Numbered from the stretch's first letter, positions 1-7,433 are shown. The stretch: 19,021 nt of DNA from CBDAMZ01 sp965197375 (GCA_965197375.1 CBDAMZ010000003.1:1-19021); one strand, 5' to 3'. Notes: generated from the sequence alone by a model not told the origin. Program-made: numbers and translations.

Positions 1-33
1 TCTGCGAGCGGCACGGAGCAGTCCATAGATAGC

Positions 34-210
34 TTATAGCTTCAAACTGGAGCGACAGGCGCCGGGCAAGATTCGCACCCGCTGACGGACAGCGCATTTC
101 CACGGCGCACCCAACTCCGGGAGTCTACGACGCCAGCCCGCTCTCGGCATCCGGCTCCCGTCGGCACCGAGATAATCGATCTCGACCAGAGCGAGTACTG
201 AACTGCTCAT
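34..210 (-). CDS. small hypothetical ORF, 58 aa
   Basis: The ATG at 210 overlaps the TGA of the protease fragment just upstream (ATGA, 207-210), an arrangement typical of translationally coupled genes. The protein starts MSSSVLALVEIDYLGADGS and ends at a TAA at 34-36. I do not recognise a family. The N-terminal 20 residues look protein-like, but the rest is arginine-rich and could be read-through of unrelated GC-rich DNA after a deletion. It may be the surviving start of a longer gene that once followed the protease in an operon. The only support is the overlap and the plausible N-terminus. Confidence 0.25.
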   Translation of the reverse strand: MSSSVLALVEIDYLGADGSRMPRAGWRRRLPELGAPWKCAVRQRVRILPGACRSSLKL

Positions 211-597
211 GACGACGGCGTACGGCCATTCCAGGCGTCCGGGTAAGCGGGATAGGGGTCGGGTACGGGTAGCCCCTCGAACCTGTCTCTGACGGCTTCG
301 TGGCGGCCTCGGTAAGGTCGATCAGGCGTCCACACCTCATCCACGCGGATGCCGAAGTCGAGGTCGCCGATGGGGATCAGGATGGGAACGCCTTCCGAGT
401 CCACCACGTTCGCCCCGACACCGGCGTAGCCCACGGCAACGATGAATCCTTCATGATCGAAGACCGGGCTGCCGCTCGTCCCTCCGGTCTGCCCCAGGTT
501 GAACTGCACCACCTCGCTGTTCTGCGGCGTCACCTCGGTCTCGTCAGGTAGGTACGGTCGCAACGCACTGATGGTGCCCTCTTTGAAGGTGGCTATC
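207..597 (-). pseudogene. C-terminal fragment of a trypsin-like serine protease
   Basis: About 128 residues survive. They carry the nucleophile motif GQTGGTSGSPVF, the counterpart of the GDSGGP/GNSGGP serine motif of chymotrypsin-fold peptidases. After it come the usual final strands (FIVAVGYAGVG, then IPIGDLDFGIRVDEVW). The catalytic His and Asp, which belong to the first half of the domain, are absent. Upstream of about 597 the same frame runs into an out-of-frame reading of a methyltransferase gene, so the fragment has no start of its own and cannot be an active protease. Trypsin-like peptidases are common accessory genes in bacterial conflict loci, and the methylase debris alongside fits that, but the juxtaposition results from a deletion and is not an original operon. 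The fragment ends at TGA 207-209. Confidence 0.7.
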
Positions 598-1506
598 GCT
601 CGCTTTGATGAACCACGCGGCGACGTAATCGAGCGTCCCGCCACCCTTACCGAGCGCCGCGATCGCGCGCACCTGACCGCGTTGCTCCGTCGTCTGGAAT
701 CTCGCGCCCACGAAGGAAGGATTGCCCAGCACGAAGGAGCAATCGCCCGGCGGCAGCAGACCGGACCAATCCGTTTCCAGCGAATCACCGTGAACGATGT
801 GCGGAGATTTCTCCAGCGGCATGCGGACGAAGGTCTGGCCGAACTCAAGGCTCAGACGGCTGTTCATGATGTGGTCCATCATCCACAGCGCGGTCTCCGC
901 GATGCGGGCCGGGAACTCTCCAAGCTCGATTCCGTAGAACTGGTCCACGTCCACCAAGGCCGTCGCCCACTCGGTGTCTAGCACCTGCTCCCCGCTCACG
1001 ATTTCGCGGATCACCTCGATTTCGAGCATCCTCAGTTCCCGGTAGGCAATGATGAGGAAGTTACCGCATCCGCACGCCGGGTCGAAGAACGTCAGAGCGC
1101 GGAGTTTCGCCTGGAACTGCCGGAGCGCCGCGAGATGGCCCCGTCCCCGCCGCTCCCTCACCCGCTCGAACTTAGCGCGCAGGTCGTCCATGAACAGCGG
1201 CTCGATCACCTTGAGGATGTTCTTTTCGGTCGTGTAGTGCGCCCCTTGGGCGCGGCGCTCCACAGGATCCATCACCGACTGGAATAGCGCGCCGAAGATC
1301 ACGGGCGAAGCCACGTCCTCATCGAGGGTCGCTGGGCGTTCGTCCTCTGGAGTGTCGAGCACTTCGAACGGTTGCGCTAGCCACGGCCCGAGATCGGCCC
1401 CAACCTCGCCGGTGCGCGTCTCGATGAAGTCAAGGAAGATGTCGCGCGGCTCGAACACCCCGCTGTGCGGCGCGCTACCGTGCCCGGCGAGCGACGCGGT
1501 GCGCAT
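598..1506 (-). pseudogene. MmeI-type class I SAM-dependent DNA methyltransferase, truncated and internally deleted
   Basis: The open frame from ATG 1506 encodes a recognisable adenine-methyltransferase core. YTTEKNILKVIEPLF is at residues 91-105. The SAM-binding motif I FDPACGCGNF is at 141-150. A motif IV region VLGNPSF is at about 259-265, where the family normally has NPPF. TLDYVAAWFIKAS (291-303) follows. Residues 1-15 are not family-like. At residues 66-69 the sequence jumps from DEDVAS straight to PVIFGALFQSVMDP, dropping roughly 30-40 residues that usually lie between these blocks. After residue 303 the frame enters protease DNA. The large C-terminal target-recognition and the N-terminal nuclease/helical parts of MmeI or BREX/DISARM-type methylases are missing. 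Together the losses and the altered catalytic motif indicate a dead remnant of a restriction or defence methylase. Confidence 0.8.
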
Positions 1507-1514
1507 CCCGCTAG

Positions 1515-1780
1515 CCGAGAATCGGCGCGTGTTCCCGCCGGTGGCACGGTCCAGCTACCGGTGGCAGGACTTCAACGCCCAGCGCGGCGCGGTGGAACAG
1601 GTCAACAGCCAGTTTGCCCGGCGGCCTCGGGTTCAAGCGACAGGGCATCCGCGGGCTGGCGAAGATACAGAAGATACAGCTGCGCGTCACCGTGGCTCTG
1701 CGATCATGCTGGCGATGGCCTTGCGGCGCATCCGGGCCGGCCAACCTGAGCACCTGCGGAGTCTGGTCAGACTCGCCTGA
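1515..1780 (+). pseudogene. C-terminal remnant of a DDE transposase (IS4/IS1182-like)
   Basis: Three plus-strand pieces in changing frames line up as one transposase tail. ENRRVFPPVARSSYRW and QRGAVEQVNSQF are followed, after a shift near 1615, by GLGFKRQGIRGLAKIQ. After a second shift near 1700 comes IMLAMALRRIRAGQPEHLRS, ending at TGA 1778-1780. The R-x-A-V-E-x-x-N block with the catalytic Glu, the FxRxxIRGLAK block and the LAMALxRIRxGQPE tail are the usual end of this transposase type. At least two frameshifts and loss of the N-terminal DDE residues make it inactive. It abuts the methyltransferase remnant, so an old insertion may explain why the methylase lost its beginning. The exact IS family cannot be settled from the tail alone. 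Confidence 0.6.
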
Positions 1781-2117
1781 TCGCCGACCGCTCGACGGCC
1801 ACACAGGAGCAACCCAATCCCACAGGCCGCACAGCGAGACTGATCTGTCCTGACCTGTGCATCGAGCCGCGGATAAGGCTTGATGCCACCTCGCGGACCC
1901 ACTTCAACTCACTCGGCAATTGCGGTCGCTCGCGCCAAGCGAGCGTCAGCGACGCCGTCAACGTCCCGGACGCGTGCTGGATAGCCTGACCGGCCGGTCG
2001 ACGACCACCAAACCGCTACAGCGCAATTGCCCCTAAAATCCCTCAAGTAGACGCCTGTTGCCACGCGCGGCTCATTTCGTGTATTTTGTACGGTGCCAAG
2101 TCCGGCACACGACTATA
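1781..2117. other. non-coding gap with hairpin and palindrome
   Basis: I see no convincing gene here. A hairpin with a 7-bp stem (CGCTCGC 1927-1933, loop GCCAA, GCGAGCG 1939-1945) has no T-run and is at best a weak terminator or a transposon-end feature. A perfect 12-bp palindrome GACCGGCCGGTC lies at 1988-1999. From about 2020 the composition becomes more AT-rich (TAAAAT at 2034-2039 is a possible -10 without a clear -35), which marks entry into the TIR island. Confidence 0.4.
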
Positions 2118-2621
2118 GTGAAAGAAGACGTCAATCCGAAAATTCCCGTTAGTCTGCATGCTTTGTTCTGCAAGTTCAAGTTGAACAGGATTCGACTGGG
2201 CCCAAAGTGGGCATCAGCCCACATAGGGTTCGAAGAGGCCGACAAGGATGCGGCGTGGGAGCTTTATGTCGAGTTACTGACTCGGATCGTCACTCAGCCA
2301 TTGCCGGCGGACGCAGGGGACGAAAGCGTGGCCCTGGATAGCATCTATTCAATATTTCCTTCAACGCGCGATATTCTTCGGCGTCGAGGTAGACAGACAA
2401 TTCAATTTAGTAAGGTTGCAATTCCTGTTTTGAACCAAGTAGTGCGCCCGTTTACCGCAAAGTGGCACAGGAAGTATTTGTCAGGTGGATTCAAGAAGAA
2501 AGCAGTGAGAATCGAGTTCCGTAATGAGCTTGCTAGCTTGCAAGATACTCTACGAAACTATAACCGAATACTAGCTGACATTGCCGGCGTTGAGGATCTA
2601 ACCGATCTCGAGGATACTTAG
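2118..2621 (+). CDS. hypothetical protein with AAWELYVEL / RPFTAKWH motifs, TIR-associated (167 aa)
   Basis: The protein is soluble and predicted helical, with no membrane segment. Landmark blocks are KDAAWELYVELLTRIVTQPL (residues 43-62), a middle SIYSIFPSTRDILRRRG (75-91), VLNQVVRPFTAKWHRKY (104-120) and a helical C-terminus with ADIAGVEDLTDLED. I recall the AAWELYVEL plus RPFTAKWH combination from uncharacterised bacterial proteins, some of them near TIR-like genes, but know no biochemical function. It ends 15 bases before the ThsB-like gene on the same strand, so the two are probably co-transcribed and may be partners. GTG 2118 is preferred because homology-like sequence begins at PKIPVSLHALF. 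An in-frame TTG at 2058 would add 20 unlikely residues, and neither start has a strong ribosome site. It is more AT-rich than the genes from 3423 on. Confidence 0.65.
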   Translation: MKEDVNPKIPVSLHALFCKFKLNRIRLGPKWASAHIGFEEADKDAAWELYVELLTRIVTQPLPADAGDESVALDSIYSIFPSTRDILRRRGRQTIQFSKVAIPVLNQVVRPFTAKWHRKYLSGGFKKKAVRIEFRNELASLQDTLRNYNRILADIAGVEDLTDLEDT

Positions 2622-2636
2622 TTGGAGAGGTAGTCG

Positions 2637-3194
2637 ATGTCTATTGTACTGAAGCATAAAGTATTCATCAGCTTCCATCACGAGGATCAACATTATAAGG
2701 ACAAGTTTGTTGAATGGATGGAGGATGATATCGTGGACCAATCTGTCGAAGATGGCGATATCGATGATAGTAACGTTTCGACCGACACCATTCGCCAAAA
2801 GATCCGTGATGAATTCATCCGGGACGCAACTGTAACCGTTGTACTCATAGGTCCGTGTACTTGGCAGCGCAAGCACGTTGACTGGGAAATTGGATCCGGT
2901 CTGAGAAGAACTAAGCTAAATTCACGATGCGGCCTACTTGGGATTTTCCTCCCTAATCATTCGGACTATAGAGCGAGCAAATTCAAGCCCAGGTTGATTC
3001 CACCGAGGATAGCCGACAATTGTAGAGGTGATGATCCATATGCTTTAGTATTCGATTGGACTAACGATTCAGAGAGAGTCCGTAGTTGGATACATAGAGC
3101 CTATGGAAGAAGGAACGGAGACCCACCCGATAACAGTCGTCCACAGTACAAACGCAATAGAAGCGGAGAGTGTTCTGAAGGCTGGAGTGAATAA
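2637..3194 (+). CDS. ThsB-like TIR protein (DUF1863 / MTH538 family), copy 1
   Basis: This 185-aa protein matches the ThsB_TIR/DUF1863 pattern. HKVFISFHHED (7-17) is the first strand and loop. VEDGDIDDSN leads to the helix TIRQKIRDEFIRDATVTVVL (51-70). IGPCTWQRKHVDWEIGSGL (71-89) holds E84, at the position of the catalytic Glu of TIR NADases (E85 in Bacillus cereus ThsB, from memory). Thoeris ThsB proteins turn NAD+ into a cyclic ADP-ribose isomer that activates a SLOG-containing effector, and a similar reaction is inferred here. The ribosome site GGAGAGG (2624-2630) sits 6 bases before ATG 2637. The C-terminal 30 residues are basic and low in complexity (RRNGDPPDNSRPQYKRNR) and may be a read-through extension. 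It is a clear paralogue of the gene at 5415. Confidence 0.82.
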   Translation: MSIVLKHKVFISFHHEDQHYKDKFVEWMEDDIVDQSVEDGDIDDSNVSTDTIRQKIRDEFIRDATVTVVLIGPCTWQRKHVDWEIGSGLRRTKLNSRCGLLGIFLPNHSDYRASKFKPRLIPPRIADNCRGDDPYALVFDWTNDSERVRSWIHRAYGRRNGDPPDNSRPQYKRNRSGECSEGWSE

Positions 3195-3422
3195 CTGAGT
3201 CGTGGACTTATACAGAACTCGTATCGAAGCAGAGATCTACCACCTGAAGCTCCACAAAGCCAATATGATGCGGTCACGATGGCCGGAGGAGACGCGGATC
3301 CTTCGTGCAGTGTGTACCATGCACCGGAACAACATCGCGAATGAGGGGACAACATTCGCCGGGTCTGGCGCCGGGAAATGCCAATCACGGAAGGACGCGC
3401 GAGACGCTGAGCTAGCGGCACC

Positions 3423-4598
3423 ATGGAGTCGATGACACGCCCACTCTTCGCGTTGTATGTGATGTGGCATCCTTCGTATCCGGGCGGCCGCGAGATCGCG
3501 GACCGGCTTCGTACGCACTTTGGCCGCGATCTCCACATGGCCATCGGCGAGTGGCGTGGCGTAAGCGTCCTCGAGCGTAGTGCACCGGTTCGGGGGGCGC
3601 GCACGCCCTTGCCGATCGACTGGGAGGATGCGGAGTTCACGGCTGTGGTCGTATTGACGGAAGCGACTTTGGTTGACGACGACGCCTGGGTCGCCTACGT
3701 GGATGACACCGCGCGGACCGCGCACGAGAGGGGGATCCCCGCCAAGCTCTTCCCGGTGACGATGGAGCGTCGGGGGCTCGAGTTGAGAATCGATCAGCAG
3801 GCGCTGCGCTGGGACCGCTGGGACGTGTGCGATGCAGACCGGATTCAGCGTCTCACGTCGGACCTCACCCACGAGTTCTGTCGCATGCTGCGACATCGTA
3901 TCGACATGCTTCAGGATGTCGGTGGCGGGGAAGCGGAGTTCGGGCGTTATCTGGAGAGGATCCGGGTCTTCATCAGCCACTCGAAGCATGACGGGGACGG
4001 CGAATCGGTGGGCCGAAGCATTCGCGACTGGATCCACACGCACAGCCCGCTCGACAGCTTCTTCGATGTCTACGACATCCCGCCCGGGCTGTCGTTCGGG
4101 GAGGTCCTGCTGCACCAGATCGGCGCGGGGGCCGTCGTGGCGGTGCATACTGACTCGTACTCGTCGCGCGAGTGGTGCCGGCGCGAGATCATCGAAGCGA
4201 AGCGTCGCTTGGTGCCGATGGTCGTCGTCGACTGCGTGCGGGATGTCGACCCGCGTGGAATGGCCTACTTCGGTAACGTGCCGGTCGTCCGCATGGAGCC
4301 GGATCGGACAGACAGGATTGCCAAGGTTGCGGGCTGGCTCCTGGATGAGGTCTTCCGCACATGGCTGTGGCTCTGTCGGGTCGGGCGCCATTTGACGGAT
4401 TCTCCGGGGGTCGTGTTCACGGCACGGCCACCCGAACTGATCGCCTTGGCGGCGTTGCCTCCTCATGACGGGGAGTCGGCTCCGACCATCGTCTATCCAG
4501 GACCGTTGCTGAGTGCCGACGAAGAACGGCTGTTCAGGGAGGTCGCGCCGGGAGTCCGTGTACGGACATTGACGGATTGGCAGGAGGAACGCCGATGA
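3423..4598 (+). CDS. two-part TIR protein: degenerate TIR-like half plus canonical TIR domain (391 aa)
   Basis: Residues 1-165 resemble a TIR-like fold. ALYVMWHPSYPGGREIADRL opens it as the first strand and helix, and AEFTAVVVLTEATLVDDDAWV is a later strand, but the catalytic Glu region is not obvious. Residues 179-315 are a canonical TIR_2 domain: IRVFISHSKHDGDGESVGRS, then FFDVYDIPPGLSFGEVLLHQI, AGAVVAVHTDSYSSREWCRRE with candidate catalytic E255, and MVVVDCV. The last about 75 residues include a further strand-rich segment with APTIVYPGPLLSADEERLF. No membrane segment is seen. It may be an NAD+-cleaving effector or a signal synthase. Its TGA overlaps the ATG of the SLOG gene (ATGA, 4595-4598), so the two are translationally coupled. 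ATG 3423 is used, and ATG 3432 is an alternative. It is clearly more GC-rich than the ThsB-like genes on either side of it. Confidence 0.8.
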   Translation: MESMTRPLFALYVMWHPSYPGGREIADRLRTHFGRDLHMAIGEWRGVSVLERSAPVRGARTPLPIDWEDAEFTAVVVLTEATLVDDDAWVAYVDDTARTAHERGIPAKLFPVTMERRGLELRIDQQALRWDRWDVCDADRIQRLTSDLTHEFCRMLRHRIDMLQDVGGGEAEFGRYLERIRVFISHSKHDGDGESVGRSIRDWIHTHSPLDSFFDVYDIPPGLSFGEVLLHQIGAGAVVAVHTDSYSSREWCRREIIEAKRRLVPMVVVDCVRDVDPRGMAYFGNVPVVRMEPDRTDRIAKVAGWLLDEVFRTWLWLCRVGRHLTDSPGVVFTARPPELIALAALPPHDGESAPTIVYPGPLLSADEERLFREVAPGVRVRTLTDWQEERR

Positions 4599-5434
4599 GT
4601 GCACCCAACACCGAGACATCGACCGCCGTCGGGGTCTCCGTATCGGAGAGCCCGGACTTGTGGGCACTGGGGCTGAGCGAAGGCCATCTGCGAGACGCGA
4701 TGGCCGAGATCGCCCTCCATGTGCTCGGGTCGGGAAGGAGCCTGGCCTATGGCGGGGATCTGCGGCAACATGGATTCACAGAGCTTCTGGCCGAGCTGAC
4801 GGGGCGTTATCGGAATCATCCCCGGCACGGCGGAACCATCGTCGTGACCGACTATCTTGCTTGGCCGGTGCATATCCGGATGACGTCGGATGAGCTTGCC
4901 GCATTCTCCGCCGAACACGAGCCCGTCGTCCGCCTCGTCCTCCTCGCGCTAGACGGAGCACGCCTTGCGCCAGAGGAACGGATGACGATGCACATGCATG
5001 AGCCAGACGACGCCGAATGGGCGGAGGGACTGACCGCGATGCGGACCGTCATGCGAGGGGACATTCGGGCGCGGATCGTTCTCGGGGGCAGGGTCGAGGA
5101 CTACAAAGGGGCGATGCCCGGGATCGCCGAGGAGGCATGCCTCTCTCTCGAAGCAGATCAGCCTGTCTTCTTGCTCGGCGGGTTCGGCGGGTGCGCGCGC
5201 GACATTGCGGAGACGGTCGGTCTCACCGATCGTTGGGACGGCTCGCGCGATGGATGGACCGGGCGGGAGCGCTTTCGCAGGTACTCACCGGACGATCTCC
5301 ACAACGGGCTATCCCGCGACGAGAACACCGTCCTGGCTTGCACCCCCCATATCCAGGAGGCAGTCGCCCTCGTCTCACGGGGTTTGCGTCGGATTCTCGG
5401 CGATAAGAGTGGCGATGCACAAGGTATTCATTAG
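4595..5434 (+). CDS. SLOG-like nucleotide-sensor protein (279 aa)
   Basis: I assign this to the SLOG (SMF/DprA-LOG) Rossmann-like superfamily. The features used are GLSEGHLRDAMAEIALHVL (26-44) and the glycine-rich first loop SLAYGGDLRQHGFTELL (49-65). TIVVTDYLAWPVH (81-93), IVLGGRVEDYKGAMPGIAEE (161-180) and the second glycine loop PVFLLGGFGG (190-199) complete it. SLOG domains bind nucleotide ligands; in Thoeris ThsA the SLOG domain senses the TIR-made cyclic ADP-ribose. Unlike ThsA, this protein has no SIR2 domain, membrane helices or other fused effector. The start is ATG 4595, with AGGAGG at 4582-4587 and 7-8 bases of spacing; an upstream in-frame TTG at 4577 is less likely. The start overlaps the TIR gene stop and the end overlaps the next ThsB-like start by about 20 bases, so the three form one coupled unit. 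SLOG subtype is uncertain. Confidence 0.7.
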   Translation: MSAPNTETSTAVGVSVSESPDLWALGLSEGHLRDAMAEIALHVLGSGRSLAYGGDLRQHGFTELLAELTGRYRNHPRHGGTIVVTDYLAWPVHIRMTSDELAAFSAEHEPVVRLVLLALDGARLAPEERMTMHMHEPDDAEWAEGLTAMRTVMRGDIRARIVLGGRVEDYKGAMPGIAEEACLSLEADQPVFLLGGFGGCARDIAETVGLTDRWDGSRDGWTGRERFRRYSPDDLHNGLSRDENTVLACTPHIQEAVALVSRGLRRILGDKSGDAQGIH

Positions 5435-6014
5435 CTATCACCACGGAAAAGACCAGGGTTATAAGGAAACCCTGGTTGAATTCGGCGAGAAGCACGCAAT
5501 ATTCGTGGACCGCTCCGTCGACACCGGAGACATCCCGGACGACTGGACCGATGAGCGGATCCGTCGTGTCATCAGAGACCAGTATCTCAGGGACTCGACG
5601 GTGACCATCGTGTTGGTCGGCAGAGAGACTAGACGCCGAAAGCACGTCGATTGGGAGATTTACTCGAGTATGTACGACGGCTCGGTGAACAAGAGATCGG
5701 GGATTGTGGTAATCAATCTCCCGAGGATCTCCGTCGAGTTCACCGCGCCCCATGGGAATGAGGAGAAGGGGTTGCTGTACCCGGAGGTCACGTCATGGGT
5801 GCATATCGAGGAGCGGGCAGAGTACGAGCGTCGATACCCGTATATGCCCGATCGGATTATCGACAACCTCATGAATACCGATATCAAAATTTCGGTCGCC
5901 CCATGGGACAGAATAAATGAAAGGACACTCGAATTTCTGATTGAGGCCGCCTTTCGTAACCGCGACGACTGCGCATACGATTTACGCAGGCCCATGAGGC
6001 GGGCGAATTCGTGA
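5415..6014 (+). CDS. ThsB-like TIR protein (DUF1863 / MTH538 family), copy 2
   Basis: This 199-aa protein carries the same signature as the copy at 2637. MHKVFISYHH is at 1-10, VDRSVDTGDIPDD at 31-43, and RIRRVIRDQYLRDSTVTIVL at 48-67. VGRETRRRKHVDWEI (68-82) has candidate catalytic E81. Downstream, strands and the segment YPYMPDRIIDNLMNTDIKI resemble the ThsB C-terminal region, which copy 1 lacks or has replaced. A role as an NAD+-derived signal synthase is inferred from ThsB. ATG 5415 is chosen because homology starts there; GTG 5409 is two codons upstream. It lies inside the end of the SLOG gene (stop 5434) in another frame, implying translational coupling. It is the last gene of the cluster; no terminator hairpin is evident after 6014. 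Confidence 0.85.
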   Translation: MHKVFISYHHGKDQGYKETLVEFGEKHAIFVDRSVDTGDIPDDWTDERIRRVIRDQYLRDSTVTIVLVGRETRRRKHVDWEIYSSMYDGSVNKRSGIVVINLPRISVEFTAPHGNEEKGLLYPEVTSWVHIEERAEYERRYPYMPDRIIDNLMNTDIKISVAPWDRINERTLEFLIEAAFRNRDDCAYDLRRPMRRANS

Positions 6015-6169
6015 GTGGTCACCGTCGTGCCGACCGCCTTACTGAGTCGCCGCAATCTCGCCGTGCAGGTCGAGCAACGGCGCAGAGAGACGACTGGTCC
6101 GAACGCGGTGCCCACAATTGGCCGCCCGGCACCGCCGTACCTATGCTCTCGTGATGACTGGGGCCTAAC

Positions 6170-6904
6170 TGCTCGTGGCCGCCGTTCCGACCCGCGCGCA
6201 GGATGCCCACGCGCATTCGCTTTTGTTCACATTGCTCAGGACCAAGTCATGGCGTACGGGTCCCCTGGGACTACCCCGCCAGGGACGAAGCAGAGGAAGC
6301 GGCGGTGAACGCTTGCCTCCCAGCAGGCGGGGGAGCGGACTGTACCGTACTCGCATGGTTCCAGAACAGCTGCGCGCCCTCGCGGTGAATCAGTACGGGA
6401 TGGCCCGGGGAAAGGGCGCGAGGACGCTGGAGCAAGCGGAAGCGCGCGCTCTGCGAACCTGCGAGGCTGCCGGAGGGGTCGGTTTCGCCGTGGTGGGAGC
6501 GCAGTGTGTCAGCACGGGCGGACGGCCGGACACATGGACGGGCAGCGAGAGCATCCTCGCGGCGCCGCAAGACGAGGACCTTACGCGCGAGGAACGCACG
6601 CTGATCCAGCAGGGCCTTTGCCGCGCTGGGGTTCGATGCCGGCCCGGCGGACGGCATGTTCGGTCCGCGCGCCCGGTCGGCGATCTGGGAGTGGCATCAC
6701 GCGAAGGGCATCGAGACGACCGGCTACCTGTCACGCGACGAGGCCGAGGTTCTCGCGGCCGCTGGCGCAGAATACCCGAGAGCAACCGGCGTCGCGGAAA
6801 GCGGCGGAGCCGGACGGGCCGAGGAATCAGGTGCTTACTTCGCGGCGGACGGGCCGAAGTGTGGTGAGTTGGATGAGGTGGTCCCGAAGAATCGGGCAGG
6901 ATGA
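6170..6904 (+). pseudogene. frameshifted DUF4189 plus peptidoglycan-binding (PG_binding_1) protein
   Basis: Pieces in three frames join into one protein. AFAFVHIAQDQVMAYGS shifts near 6265-6275 to PWDYPARDEAEEAAVNAC and TVLAWFQNSCA, the DUF4189 pattern of a Cys/Trp-containing core. It shifts near 6370-6385 to ALAVNQYGMARGKG and EQAEARALRTCEAAGG, a second DUF4189-like stretch. It shifts again near 6612-6620 at CCTTTG, passing from EERTLIQQG to ALGFDAGPADGMFGPRARSA and GIETTGYLSRDEAEVLAAAG, a PG_binding_1 motif. Such proteins are normally exported; GTGGCCGCCGTTCCGACCC at about 6175 could be the end of a lost signal peptide. The 3' end runs into the IS3-family element, so an insertion probably removed the true C-terminus. 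Three or more one-base shifts could also reflect base-calling errors. Confidence 0.6.
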
Positions 6905-7433
6905 TAAAGTGTATTCCAGGCCATAAGGAGGGCCAACGGAATGGGACGAAACGACGTCAATTCACAGCGCAGTTCGAAGCCAAGGTAGCTACCGAAGCGC
7001 TGCGTGGGGCATCGAACCAGGTCTCAGGGTGGAAGCGGCAAGCGCAGGCGGGGCTTGAGGAAGTGTTCGCCGGCGCCACCAGCCGCGGTCAGAAAGACCA
7101 CGAGGCGATCGTGCACGACCTGCACGCCAAGATCGGCGAATTGACCGTGGAGCGCGATTTTTATCGCGCGGGCTCGGGAGCTGAGCCGGGCCGAGCGGCT
7201 TGCGATAATCGACCGCGAACCCCAGAGTGTGAGCCGGCAATGCCAACTGCTCGCCGTGAGCCGCTCGACGGTGTACTACCGAGCGCGCGGGGAGAGCGCG
7301 CAGACCCTGGCGTTGATGCGCCGGATCGACGAGCTGTTCCTGGATTACCCGTTCTACGGCAGCCGACAGATGATGCGTCACTTGGCGCGCGAGGGGGTGG
7401 CGGTAGGTCGGCACCGGGTGCGGCGGCTGGACT
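6868..7433 (+). mobile_element. truncated IS3-family insertion sequence (orfA/orfB remnants)
   Basis: OrfA begins at the ATG 6941 behind AAGGAGGG, but one base is missing after ATGGG. The family sequence GTKRRQFTAQFEAKV is therefore read in the next frame. EALRGA then jumps to SNQVSGWKRQAQAGLEEVF, lacking the usual 15 or so residues of the helix-turn-helix. GQKDHEAIVHDLHAKIGELT and VERDFY follow. OrfB begins in another frame with RAERLAIIDREPQSVSRQCQ and SRSTVYYRARGES, continues to YPFYGSRQMMRHLAREG and VGRHRVRRL, and stops making sense at about 7433, before any of the DDE catalytic core. IS3 elements normally make the OrfAB transposase by programmed frameshift, but this copy cannot. The left end is probably near TGAGGTGGTCCCGAA at about 6871, inferred only from the position. 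No right end was found. Confidence 0.7.

Noticed and set aside
3202..3435. 77-aa plus-strand ORF from GTG between the ThsB-like gene and the two-part TIR gene.
   Set aside because: It has no ribosome site, and its sequence turns into low-complexity residues before overlapping the next start. More likely a chance frame in the 228-base gap.
3237..4667. 476-aa minus-strand frame opposite the TIR gene.
   Set aside because: It is Arg/Pro/His-rich with no motif, and lies opposite a clear TIR gene with domain homology; a GC-rich antisense shadow.
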